Assembly (NCBI GenBank): GCA_022813625.1
Contig: JAKLMB010000049.1
Coordinates: forward strand, 62,001 to 126,000
DNA: 64,000 nucleotides
Direction of reading: 5' to 3'
DNA from: Aaosphaeria pasadenensis
Taxonomy: Eukaryota; Ascomycota; Dothideomycetes; Pleosporales
Shown one piece after another: positions 34,590-46,887 of the stretch. How positions within the stretch are numbered: the first letter of the stretch is position 1; each line of letters begins with the position of its first letter. The translations under genes were made by a program, and so were the position numbers. The notes below the pieces were generated by a model. It was not told the DNA's origin, searched no databases, and saw only the letters and a program-made list of their open reading frames with translations.

Positions 34590-37500
34590 ATGGATAAATA
34601 CACAATCACAGACCCTGAATATGATACTGATACAGTCTCTTTGACCTCGTTTGAGCCCGAAAGCGGAGAGGATGATGTGTACTACGAAGTTGAAGACATC
34701 ATTGCCGAGAAGACAAGTGAAGGCGAGACCTGGTATCTGGTGAAATGGAAAGGCTACCACATGTTTGAGTTCGTTATATGATGTTCTGACCCTCGCGGTT
34801 CTGTTTACTAATATCACAGATGTACCCTGGAGCCATCCACCAGCTTCGCAGACCCTAGGTTCTTGGAGACGTGGAAAAAGGTGCAAAAGGAGAAGGGAAG
34901 GGAGTTTCAATCGTTTTGTGAACGAAACCTTCTACTTTGGGACGAAGCAAAGGAACGAGCCAGGACCATAAAAAACAAAAAGAGAGCCAAGAAACGCGAG
35001 AAACTGCGAGCAGCAACCAAAACCCGGGGTATAGCTAGACCCATGAAGCCCACAGTGAAACCAAGGAAAACACACACCCAAGCATCTAAAGAGTCTCTTG
35101 TCAACGACAAAAATAAATACAAAGACAGCGAGGACGAGGACGACGATGATCATGATGCTCCCCTAGTCCGCCGACCGAATATTGCTCCTTCCCAACAACC
35201 GAAGTGGAGAGACTCTAGTGAAATGCTCTTTGTCGAGACGGCCCCTGAAGCTCGAAGATTACCATTCTCACAGTCATCGTCATCGTCTTCTGAAGCAGAG
35301 GACCCTGATAGTGATTCTAATGGTAGTAGTGTTGATTCGATGATGGAGGAGCTGTTCCAGAATGCAAAGAGAGCGACCAATAAAAAGGATCAGCCACCAA
35401 GATCAGCAGCAATTTCCCAGCCCCCTCTAAAGAGGTCAGAGCAACGAAGTAATCCTATCTTGAAGAATGTCGTACCCAAGACTAGCGTAGAAACATCTAC
35501 AGGCAGAAGAGGAGATCATTCCAATTCGTCTTCAAAGGCCGCAGCATTTACAACTATTGCGGATCAGCTTTCGCGTAAGGATGGACAAGTAGAACTTGGA
35601 AATACAACTAAGGTGAGTAAGCGATTGCTGATCAGTATTGGTTTTCCTATGAGTACTATCACTTGATTTATTCTCCAAATTCAATAATGCACGGCACACC
35701 ATTATTAATTGTACTCTAGGAGACTCGCAAAGAAACTCGTCGAAACTCTTTACAAAGTGAAGGGGCGACAACTAAAAGCCAGATAAAAGCCCCCACGAAG
35801 CTTAACACTGGTCTCGTAGATAAGCCCATCAGAATGTTCAATGAGCCTAAATCCGCAAGTGTTGCTACAAGTAAAGAACCTATTGGTGGCGCTTTAAGAA
35901 GATCGTCACATGATGGTCCAGCAACGCTCTATGCCAAGATGTCAACCAAGTGGAGAGCTGAACGTAACTCACGCAACGAATCGACGCCGGACTCATTTGC
36001 TTTGCAATTTCTGAATTCAGGTCAATCGGCATCATCCATTGTGCCGCGACCGCCTTTGAGGACCCATGCATCTGATGAGAATCCATATGCCAGACGCGAA
36101 GTAGGCCGCCGTCGCGTCCAGGAAGAGCGCTCAGACGATGAATCCAACAAACAATCCAAGGAAAAGCCCGTTATCCTTACGGAATCAGAACTAGGTAAAA
36201 TACCTCTTACGTGCTGGGAGTGGCGAAATGGAAGCTGTTATAGGGGGGAGAAGTGCCGTTACCTACATCGTGACACAGGGAAGCTTGCGCCTGTCAATGG
36301 GTCGATTCCCCCTAAATATATGAATCCGCCTCAGACGTGTTATTGGTGGATGACATTAAAGGCTGGATGCAAATCCAGCGATGAGGACTGCCACTTCGCC
36401 CACAAGAACACCGGGTTATTGGCAAGGCCAGATGGTTTTCCGCCTCAGGAAATGGACCCGACGATAATTCCAGCTTGGCAAAAGGTAAAGCTTTCGGAGC
36501 TGACCTGTTGGTACTGGAAGAATCTAGGTACATGTAAAAAGCCTGCAGAGCAATGCAGATACAAGCATTACGATACAGGCACCGTGGCTGGTCCACCCCC
36601 AAAATACAAGCATTACGATACAGGCACCGTGGCTGATCCACCACCAAACCCAAACCCAAACCTACAAAGACTGGTCTGCCAGAGGTGGAAGAGTGTCAAT
36701 GGATGCATGTTTGGGGACACTTGTAGATACCTACATGTTGACCCTTTTCCCACGGAAGACCAAGGAGAGCCCATCAGCCAGAATCAATCCGATCCAGTAG
36801 AGCCGCCAGCAAATAACCAGCCTGTGCCGCCAACAAATAACCAACCCGCGCCGTCGACAAATAAACAACCTGCACCGTCAACAAATGACCTGCATACTGC
36901 TCCGCCCAAAGATAGGAGGCCATCGAGGTTCGGACCAGATCTAGTGCCAGAACAAGGAATGCAGGAAGGTGATGGCAGTCTACTGACTGGAAATATATTG
37001 ACGAGGCATCACTCCACCAATGATGTTAACCGACCGCAACAAATAGTTCCGAATCGCTCTCCACACCTTCAACGGGATCTGAAGGAAAGAATTGAAGGAA
37101 TATTCAATATCGAGTTCGATACAATGTTCGAATGGAATTCCAATAGCAAGAAAACGGATGCCAATTTGGGACTCATGGATCGGGTGGCTTTTCTGATCTT
37201 TCACCCAAGCGACCAGGCCGAAGAGTTGGAATTGCTTACTAGATGGTTGTTGATGCACAATGTCGAAGTCTGTAGTTTCTGGGCCGAGGGTTCGTGGAAC
37301 TACTTCAAGGATAAGATGCTGAATGGTGGCTCTGGGGTCATACTGACTCATCCCGACTTTCAGGAATGGTGGAAAGTACCAGAATTTGGAAGGATTCTGA
37401 GTTCACACGTACGCATCTATTCGATCAATCCTCGGTCTTCACTTGACGGCAGTGATGCGCCTGAAGCAGCATACGAGTGTGTAGAAATATTTCCTCACGG

Positions 37501-38143
37501 TGGCTTTATATACATTTCGGACGAGGTGTTCAAAGAGCAACCTGTAGAGGCGCAGAAGATCATCAATCTCTTCTGTAACAAAGTAGTCCGGTGTGGGGAA
37601 CTTGAGGGTCCTACTGACACCCAGAAGAAATTTAGCGACGGATGCTTGATCTGGAGACTTGCCTTGAAGCCTGATTTTCTGGAGGCTCTGGTACAATGGT
37701 GTGAGGAGCGAGAATCTGAAATGCATACGCCCAAAATGCAGGCGCTCGCCAAAATCTACGACGAGTTGTCCTTCTACGACTACATTGAGCAAAAATCTCA
37801 ACCCACAGACCTTCAACGACCCCTTGACTACTATCCAATCCTGTCTGAAAACCGCGAGTTCGTGCCCGAGTACTACGAGGGACTTGCCCGTAGCCAGGAG
37901 GAAGCGAATCGATGGTCAATTGAGCTGTACATTCAAGTACTCATTGAACTCAGACGGGAGTATCGCCAATTCATAGTTGCACATACAAAACCGGCAGAGG
38001 TTGGCTGGCAGAATCAGTACCAGAACATTGTCGAGATCATCACACCGGCGAAGTTGATCCAGTACCTGGAGGAGCCGGACCGCGAAGGGATGCCTATAGA
38101 TTTTTTCCATTGGGCAATGCCGGAGAAGGCGATGGTTGAATGA
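34590..38143 (+). CDS. Chromodomain plus four CCCH zinc-finger protein
   Basis: Three exons: 34590-34762, 34820-35612 and 35720-38143, 1129 residues. The N-terminal chromodomain (about 31-75; YEVEDIIAEK, WYLVKWKGY, TLEPSTSF) crosses intron 1. The only frame-keeping donor (GTTTGA) leaves three residues between KGY and TLEP, against about five in usual chromodomains. Basic and acidic Ser-rich linkers follow. Four CCCH fingers lie in mid-protein: C-x7-C-x5-C-x3-H, C-x9-C-x6-C-x3-H, C-x8-C-x6-C-x3-H and C-x8-C-x5-C-x3-H. A Pro/Asn/Gln-rich linker leads to a folded C-terminal ~350 residues with no family I can name. The chromodomain suggests binding to methylated histone, and CCCH fingers usually bind RNA. 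A role in RNA-linked heterochromatin is inference. Confidence 0.82.
36560..36649 (+). repeat. 45-bp in-frame tandem duplication
   Basis: Two 45-bp units (36560-36604, 36605-36649), 42 of 45 bases identical, encode YKHYDTGTVAGPPPK and YKHYDTGTVADPPPN. The unit starts at the last residues of CCCH finger 3, so the final 'YKH' of the finger is duplicated. High identity suggests a recent event. Confidence 0.95.
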
Positions 38144-39619
38144 ATGAAGGATACCATAACCATGCGCTCTGTATGTACACGAACAGGCACGGAGCGTGTG
38201 CCATGTATGCAAAAGCTTGATGGTATAACTGGGTAGTTTCATGTTCACTTAGGCCCAGTAATGTTTTGTACGAATAGGATAATAATGAAAGAATCACGAT
38301 GACACGTCAAATTGAGAAGCGAGAGTTCATTATGAATATTGTAATGATTGTTGTTGTTATGCACGATGCTCGAAACCACGAGGTTTTAGGTTCCTGAGGT
38401 ATGATGTCGTCTGTAGTCGCGATAGACGCGCGACGCAACAGCCTAGATAGCGGCAAAGAGGTGGACGATCACAATGTTGGAACTGCACTGGACTGGACCA
38501 GTAAACATACCTTGCACCTACAAGTAAAGGTAGCATTTCCTTGTTTTGCGTTATCAGTAGCGATGGCGTTACGGAGGCTGATAATACCTCGTAAAGCTTG
38601 ATCTTCCCCCCAACATGCCGAGGTAACATTTGGCCAGTTTTATCTATGGAGCACCGAGCAAAGGAAGATAATAGGGCAGTTGTCAGGAGAGTTCGCGAAT
38701 TCGCCGATAGATAGACAGGGGGCCATGTTCTGTGTGTATCGCACGTTGGGGGGTTGTGTGTTGGATTGAAGAGCTAGATGGATCTGGGATGTGCACGCGA
38801 CGTGAATGACATGAATGGAACCTGTAAGCTGACGCATGAGGCTTATCTCTCTCTACACTACACAACGCAACGCTCCGTTTTTCGCGTGGAGGTGGAGGTG
38901 GATACGGGGAGATGGGATGGAGCGAACCGCAACTCACGGGTTGGGTGCAAGGATCTAATGACAAGGAAATGGACTGGATCTACGTCGTAGACTCGTCGAC
39001 TTCAGTACTAACGACACTGACAGCCGCCTTGGCCTACATAAACAGTTTAACAAGTACGAAGTACTACGAATGAATGTATGTACGTACGGAGGACTCCGTA
39101 CATGTCAACTAGTTATATACAACTTACAAGTACTGTACTCCGTGCTGGAACCGACATTGTAGCTGCTGGTAGTTTGTCTGTTATCTGTCTGGCTGTCTAG
39201 GTACCTAGACATCGGCGTTTTATCGACTGCACTAGACCATCACCATTTCAACCAAAGATCCGGTCCTCCCAGGTTTCATTATCTTTTGGACTACAGTAGA
39301 GTAGTTACTAGCTACAAGGTAGTATCATTATTATCGACGTCTTCCAACGCCGCCTAGTCAATCGTTCTCCCCCGCATTCCCCTTTCCTACGCTTTTACAT
39401 AATTCCCACGAGCCGCACACATCATTGCCCACCACCATCCCAGCTATTTAGTAGCACCCCAAGCCATCTACCTACTTCGTACTACTTTTTTACTCGTACT
39501 GTTATTTCTCTCCAGTCATACCTCCTTCGTCATAAGACGAATCCTACATGCGCTGACGACTCATTCGAGTCCTTTCCTACCCTCCCACTTCTCATTGCCA
39601 TCCCCAATCGAAGCACAAG
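38144..39619. other. Intergenic region before the permease
   Basis: 1.5 kb with no supported gene. From about 39,040 to 39,150 it is crowded with GTAC words and a near-perfect palindrome. From about 39,400 it is C/T-rich, probably the permease leader. Confidence 0.5.
39084..39101. repeat. 18-bp inverted repeat GTACGGAG-GA-CTCCGTAC
   Basis: Perfect 8-bp arms with a 2-nt spacer, about 520 nt before the permease ATG. The same arm occurs once each at 8970 and 19232, also in intergenic DNA. Confidence 0.85.
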
Positions 39620-41588
39620 ATGGCGACAAGAAGTGCTTCTATCACATCGGCCGCCCGGCGTTCCATCGCATCTGCGACCAAGCGACATGGCTCGGTATCT
39701 GACCCTACTGCCGATGCGCAGCTCGCGAAAATGGGTTACAAGAGCGAGCTTCCCAGGAATTTGAGCATGTTGAGCGTGCTGGGGTTGTAAGTACCATTTA
39801 AAGACTCGTACAGATCAAATAGCCCACGACAAAACGCAAACTTGATGCCAATCATTCAATTGATTTTGTTGCACGTCCTGGGTGTCCAGTGAATAATTAC
39901 TGACTATTCAACCAGGAGTTTTGCCATTATGGCTGTCCCCTTCGGTCTCAGTACCACAATGTATGTACAAGGAAGCGCATTGCGCGCTGCGACTCGCCAT
40001 GCTCCCCCCCCCTTCGCCGCAGAATCATCCTTTGCTAAAATTTCCACAGGTACATTACTCTAACGGACGGCCAAAGTGTGACTGTGCTCTGGGGCTGGGT
40101 CCTCGTCTCTCTGATCAGTCTTTCCATCGCTGCTAGTTTGGCCGAGATTTGCGCCGTGTACCCAACTGCCGGTGGCGTCTACTACTGGTCGGCCATGCTC
40201 TCCACCCGCAAGTACGCTCCCATAGCTTCCTGGGTCACTGGATGGTTGACTCTGGTCGGGAACTGGACTGTCACGCTCTCGATCAATTTCTCGGGTGGGC
40301 AATTGGTCCTCTCTGCCATTACGCTCTGGAAGGAAGATTTCGTACCGAATGAATGGCAGACAATCCTCATGTTTTGGGCAGTCATGTTAGTCTGCATGCT
40401 CATCAATATCTTCGGCGCAAAGTATCTAGACTTGATTAATAAGGTCTGCATCTGGTGGACCGGTGCCAGTGTGATTATCATCATGATCACGCTCTTAACC
40501 ATGGCTGATACGAAGCGGAGTGGAGAGTTTGTCTTCGCCCACTACGACGCGAGTGCCAGTGGCTGGTGAGTCTACACTACCTCATCGAAGAGTGCGTATG
40601 GTTTGTTCTGACAATAAATAGGCCTGCGGGTTGGGCATTCTTCGTTGGCTTACTGCAAGGTGCATATGTGCTCACGGGATACGGAATGGTCGCAGCAATG
40701 TGTGAAGAGGTGCAGAATCCCGAGCGAGAAGTTCCCAAGGCCATCGTTTTGTCCGTCGCAGCAGCCGCAGTTACGGGTGTTGTCTATCTTGTCCCCATTC
40801 TCTTCGTTCTCCCGGATGTCCAGACTCTTCTCGATGTCGCCAATGGCCAACCTATCGGGCTACTATTCAAGACAGTCACCGGGTCCGCAGGCGGTGGCTT
40901 CGGTCTCTTATTCTTGATCCTCGGTATTCTCCTTTTCGCTGGCACGGGCGCCCTCACAGCTGCATCGCGATGCACATATGCCTTCGCTCGCGATGGCGCC
41001 ATCCCCGGTTCCAGGCTCTGGGCGAAGGTGGACAAGCGATTCGACATTCCACTTGGAGCACTACTACTTTCCACCGTCGTCGACTGCTTGCTCGGCCTCA
41101 TCTATTTCGGATCCTCGGCTGCATTCAACTCTTTCACCGGCGTCGCCACCATTTGCCTGTCAGCATCCTATGGAATGCCCATCCTCATCTCTGTCCTGCG
41201 CGGCCGCAAGGCAGTCAAGAACTCCACCTTCTCCCTCGGCCGCTTTGGATACGCCATCAACATCGCAATGATCGTTTGGATCTGCCTGGCCATTGTCTTG
41301 TTCTGCATGCCTATCAGTCTTCCTGTGACGGCTGGCGACATGAACTACGCGAGTGTGGTGTTCGCCGGTTTTGCAGCCATAAGTGTCATCTGGTACGTCA
41401 TACGCGGACGCAAGTCATTCAATGGACCGCCTGTCCCCCAGGATGTGGCGCCGGGTGAAGAGGTTACGGTGGCAGGGCTTGCAACGGCGGACTCGAGGAC
41501 GGAGAGGAACAATGATGTTGAGCAGAAGATTTTGGATGAGAAGCACCGGCCGCATCAGGGTGATGAGCTTAAGAGCACTTCGTCGTGA
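39620..41588 (+). CDS. APC-superfamily permease (choline/GABA/amino-acid type)
   Basis: Four exons: 39620-39786, 39916-39960 (45 nt), 40050-40565 and 40622-41588, 564 residues. The hydrophilic N-terminus (about 50 residues) is followed by 12 probable membrane segments. Family marks include LSMLSVLGLSFAIMAVPFGLST, SLAEICAVYPTAGGVYYW (segment 3), GYGMVAAMCEEVQNPEREVPKAI and the AFARDGAIPGS loop. They place it in the fungal ACT/Hnm1-like branch of the APC superfamily, which takes up choline, GABA or amino acids at the plasma membrane with protons. Substrate cannot be decided from sequence. The tail ends with acidic and Lys-rich residues, a possible ubiquitylation region. Confidence 0.92.
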
Positions 41589-42033
41589 TTTGTGGCGGAA
41601 TGAGCTTGTGCTGCGAGTAACTTTACTTGCTATAGATCATGCTTGTGAATACCCGTGTCTAATACTTTACTTTGCGTATAAATACATCAACAGTGTTAAA
41701 TGCAATCACATGGGGGTTTCCTTGTATGAAATGATGTTGAAGATAACTTCAGTAAATCGCAAAGTGAATACGAGATATACTGGAGCAAGCCGGGCACTAC
41801 TTCTACTTTAAATATCTAACGATAGTTATTGTATGATACGATATGTGCTTGTAGCTATTTGGATTAGGCGTGGGACCTAAACCATACCGCACCGCCACCC
41901 GAGTCCACCCACCTTTGCACCTCCACACCGAAACCACTTTACGCGCGACAACTTTACTTTCGTCTTTAACTTTAACTACACCCTCACACAACACGCGACC
42001 CACGCCGAATGGACGCGTACAGCGCACACCACA
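41589..42033. other. Short intergenic region
   Basis: Permease 3' untranslated region and promoter of the SANT/WD40 gene. The last ~150 nt are C/A-rich and probably leader. Nothing else recognised. Confidence 0.5.
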
Positions 42034-45000
42034 ATGGGCACGGCGTAAGTCTTCTTCTCACCTTACTCTCTTCTTACACATAAGATCAAATACTGCACCT
42101 TCACCTTCAAATTGGTTTAAAGGCGTAAACTAACCCGCGAATGCAGCGACTGGAGAGATTCCATGCTCATTGATCTCACGGCCGACGACTCGAGTTCCTC
42201 CTCCGACCTCGAAAGCGACGAACAGCAGCAACATATTAGCCCTCTCACCTCAACCCTACCAACCGCTTTGAAAGCACCACCACTACCTCCATCCTCGCTT
42301 CAACCCATAAAGCCGAAAGCTCCAACCATAATCCCTCCCCCTCCACGGTTCATCGCCTCACAATTCACCCCGCAATCGCAATCGCAATCGCAATCACCGC
42401 GCACACCGTCCGCTCCGACGCCAGTGAGTTTCGCTCGCCAGAAACCGACGTTCAAAGTCAACAATGCGAATACCCGAGCGAACGGAAGAGGGCAGGGCGA
42501 CTGGGCAGGGCATCAGAGCTTCGATGGGCAGGGGAAATTGGTGAAGGTGTGGAATGAGAGCGTTGGTTATGAATACTCGCCTGGGGCGCCGGGGCAGGCC
42601 GGCGGGCAGGGAATTTACAGCGGAGGGCTGAATGGCTCAAATGGGCAGGTTGGCGTAGGAGGCCATGATGCTGTGGCAGGTCACAGCCAATCTGGTGTCC
42701 AGGGAAGCGTCTACAGTGAGCATCACTTTGGTGCGCAAAGTAATCTGGGGGTTCAAGATAATGTCTGGGGTCGGAACCAAGGCTTTGTGGGTTCTTCCAG
42801 CGCTCAACATAATGGTGTCAGTCGAAACGATCCCAGCGGCCAGGGTGACTCGAGGGGTCCGGGGAGTCAGATCAATAACGGCGGACATGGTTCAAGCAAT
42901 ATCGTTGACTTGACGGAAGCTACCAGGCCCGGTGATTTTTCTGGCCCCCCAGACAAAAGAAGGAAGCTCTCCTATAACAACGACGGCGAACCAACCGTGC
43001 GCTCGTTGAATTCTGCGCTTAGAAGGGATTTGGAGAGGACAGTTGCCGTACCAGAAACCATGGTCAAGCACGGATCGCGAGCGCTGAATATTATAAGATC
43101 GCCTGATGAGAACAATCCTATGTTTGAAAGCGCACTTCCTGAAAGCAGAGTTGTAGGAGACAAATCATCTCCACTGGACCAGGAGTTAGGACCTTCGGAC
43201 CTAGACGACGATCTGCCATCAGATGACGACGCTCTCAAATGGAGGACTCCCCAATCCGACCTGTTGAAGAAAAGGATATTACTGGAAAGTCCGAATCAGT
43301 ACAGGCTGCAAAAGCCTAAATACTCCCCAGCAGGCAACCAGACACCATCGGTTCTTGCCCAAAAGAACGAGAACATTGTGCAGGAAATTGAATTTGGATC
43401 CAGGCCTTCCGAGATCAACAAGCCTGTTTCTCTTCAATCGAACACTTTCTTCCCCGCATTCGCGCCCTTACCTAAGGGACAAGCCCAAAGCCCGTTTACC
43501 GAGCAAGAGGAGCACCTACTCATATTTCTGAAAGAAGTCAAGAAGATGAGATGGACCGACATCGTCAAAGAGTTCCCTGGCCGTTCATTTTCAACCATGC
43601 AGGGCAGATACTCTACCAAAATCAACCGCAGAGACCGTACCCTAGATCCCCCTCGCTGGAATTTACCGCCCAAGTATGCGGATGAGATGACGGGCTATGA
43701 GCGATTTGCTGAGTTGATGAACGTCGAGCCTTCCGTCGAAGCGACACAGCCCCGGGTAGGAATTGAGATAGGCTTCGAACCTTCAACGAACACAACACAA
43801 GCGCGGGTAGAAAACAGGACCGGTCTTGAAACTTCCATCAGAGCCATCCAGCCTCGACTACGAGATGATACGAACCAGACTGAAAAGAGGCTTCAGGAGC
43901 ATCATTCCCATGAGTCTGCGTACTCATCCGCAACGGAATCCGGTCCAAGGAGAGCGACGCGAGCTCGGGATCACAAAATAAGCTACGATTTGTCACGCAA
44001 GTTTGCCTCTGTATTTCGAGATGAGGAAATGGATGACACCATTTCACCTCAGGAGCGGACTCCATCTTCAAGAAGGCTATCGCCAGCAGAGTCACCAATG
44101 TCTGAAGCATCTACGCTTAGCACTGTTCTTCCTGTAGATGAGCAAATGAACGTTGATTTCGATCAAGAAGACGCGACGCTTGTCGTTTCCAAGCAAAAGC
44201 TTGACTATTTGACGGCAAGTGAAAGATCACTTATACGCAGAGGATCCCGATTGGCAGAGTGGGATGTCCGGAGTGGCCGCGCATGGCAAGGAGTGATCGT
44301 TCATGTTGACTTCAGTCAAGAAGAAATGCAGATTGTGGAAGATGTTCTCGTTTGGGTGTCTAGGACTCCTCCACAGCGGCCATCCACGAGTCGTAGAAAA
44401 CGTATCCAACACATCGCACGACACCTGACCGAAGCGAAACGCATGCGAGCATCGCATGAGCTGTCAAATGTACTCCCCTTGCGCACTGGAAAAGGTATAG
44501 ATGCTTTCCTTGAAGACGCGGCGTCAGGAAAACTTCGCCGCGGCACTCCCCACATCCACAGAATAGGGGCAGTGCGGCCAAGCAGACAACACAGCTCACG
44601 ACCTAAGACGTCAGCGTCGTCGATTTTGCGAGAGCGCGAGCTTGGTCTACAGTCTCAGAGAGGCTGGAAATCAGCTTCGCGAGCATTGACGTACCAGTCA
44701 CGAAACACCATCTACGATACAATGGGGCCTGCCCGATGCTATACTGGGGCTTCTGGCGATGTCCACACCGTAGCCTGGTCCCCGGATGGCGAATTGTTTG
44801 TTGCAGGAGCTGTATCTGTTACAGATCCGCACTCACTGCAATACAACAGGCCGAACAATCTTCTCTACGGGGACTTGCAGACGAACACGATCCATGAGCT
44901 AGTAAAGCATCATGTTCAACGAGAACAAACGAGTGAGGGTCCAAACTCCACACATGCAATGCATGTGTCCCAGGACAAACGACTTTTCACTACTGTTACA

Positions 45001-46887
45001 TCTGTACTCTTTACGCCCGACGGCCAATACATGGTCTCTGCAGGCTATGACCGACAAGCACGTGTGTGGATGCTTCCAGGTTCCGGGGGGCAGCCAATCT
45101 TTGAAAGGGGATTAGGCCACAAAGCAGAGGTTGACCTCATGGTCATCAACCGCGACCCCCAAAACACGCTTTTAGCAACTGCCTCCAAGCGAGACGACAA
45201 GTCTATCAAGGTCATACACGATTTCACTGGGGATAATGCAAGGCCCTTCGCCGAAACCTATTCCTCTAGGAAGGGAAGTGAACGACCAGATCTCAAGCTT
45301 TTGCCCACCGCGCTCGAATTCGAGCCGAATTATGGCCAACTTCTGCTTGCTGGGTACGGAGCGAACGTAAATGAAGATCGTTTTGACAGCTCCGGCGACA
45401 TTTGCATGTGGGATGTTGAAATGAAGGTTCCAATAGGTGTATATGGGGCGTCTAGAAACGTTTTTGACGTAGCTTTCAATTCGATCGCTGTGTCACAACC
45501 TCACTTCGCGGTTGGATGTGTGGCCAGCGGCAACGTCAATCGAGGCACTCGTTCACTGGTCCGGCTGTATGACGGACGGGGCGCGGACAAATACTCTTTG
45601 AACATGGAACTAGAATGTCCGGCCCTGGATATGAACTACATCATGTATTGGTATGTAACCCAAAACTAATCACTCTACATCAGCTAATCCAGAGACAGCC
45701 CATATGACGAGAATATCGTTGCTGCTGGCTGTACCGACGGCCGAGTATATATCTGGGACCTCCGCTGGCCTGACGATTTGAAATACACTCTGAAACACGG
45801 AAAGTCTTTGATGCCTCTCAATGACTTCGACAAACTCGAGGAAGTCGATACTGGAGTCCGTTTCTTGTCCTGGGGTGACAATGCCACCCGTTTGTACAGC
45901 GGCTCCTCAGATGGCGTTGTCAAAGTATGGGATGTTGCGCGTTCTACTGAGGACGTATTCATCAAAGATTTGATCACAGTTGATTCAGGCATCATGAGCG
46001 GAGCTTTCAGTCCGGACAACAGCAAACTGATCGTTGGTGAGGTCAATGGGTCCGTCAACATCCTTGAAGTCGGCTTGGACGACCGTCCGAAAAAGGACAT
46101 GGAGAAACTCAGCTACGCACCTTACGCCGGCTCTGACGATGAAGATGAAGACGAGGACGAAGATTTCAATCCCAGGGTCGATACTCCAGTCGACCCCTTC
46201 AGCTCTGGACAGTTCATGAACGTTCCCTTCGGCGGATTCCCAATGCGCCAGACAGTACAAGGTCCGAACTATACCGGGCCCATGGACATGAGCGTAGACG
46301 CCCCGTACCTACGTGAACAAGCTCTCGACTTCCAACTCAGTCTATCTCAAGCCAAGGAACCGCAGTGCGACATTCTCGAATGCTTCAACGACTTCGTCAC
46401 GCTCACCAGTGAAGAAGTCGGCGACTCCCAGAGAAGCAAGGACAGAATACCCGACGAGCTGCGCCAGCAATGGCACGCCGCCAGCAACCCCACCGACCGC
46501 ATCATCGTCTCCGGCAAATCGAAGTGCTCCAACTGCGGCCGACCCGCGCGTCCTCCCGAAGCCAGCGAGATCGACGACCCCGTTCTCTGCGAGCGCTGCG
46601 GATTCGCTTGTTTCCACTGCGGCCAGCACAACGCAATCGCCCCTGAGACCACAACCCTCAAATGCACAGCCTGTGCCGGAGTATGGAGCATCGGCGCCCT
46701 AGGCTACGACCTCCTCCGCAAACCAAACATGCGCGCACTCCTCCCCGACGTACCGTCCCTGAAAGGCTACGACAGGGACATGTTCGAGGCGCGCTTGAAT
46801 CTCGAGGATAACGCTACGCATGGCGACGAGATGAACGCTTTGACGGACTATTATCACTCATTGACTATCGATGAGCCGGCGTTTTGA
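42034..46887 (+). CDS. Large SANT/Myb-like, WD40-repeat and zinc-ribbon protein
   Basis: Three exons: 42034-42044 (11 nt, MGTA split), 42147-45650 and 45699-46887, 1567 residues. The 11-nt first exon was chosen because ATG-GGC-ACG-GC|GTAAGT is the only nearby ATG that joins in frame to DWRDSMLIDLTADD. Residues 1 to about 440 are disordered, with a QSQSQSQS run and Gly/Gln-rich stretches. A SANT/Myb-like helix trio (FTEQEEHLLIFLKEVKKMRW...) lies at about 452-505. WD40 repeats run from about 870 to 1310, including VYIWDLRW, a WDxR (DWD-type) motif, and VVKVWDVARS. After an acidic stretch comes a Cys-rich zinc ribbon (CSNC, CERC, CFHC, CTAC; about 1448-1505). A DDB1-CUL4 substrate-receptor or chromatin role is possible but unproven. 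Confidence 0.85.
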
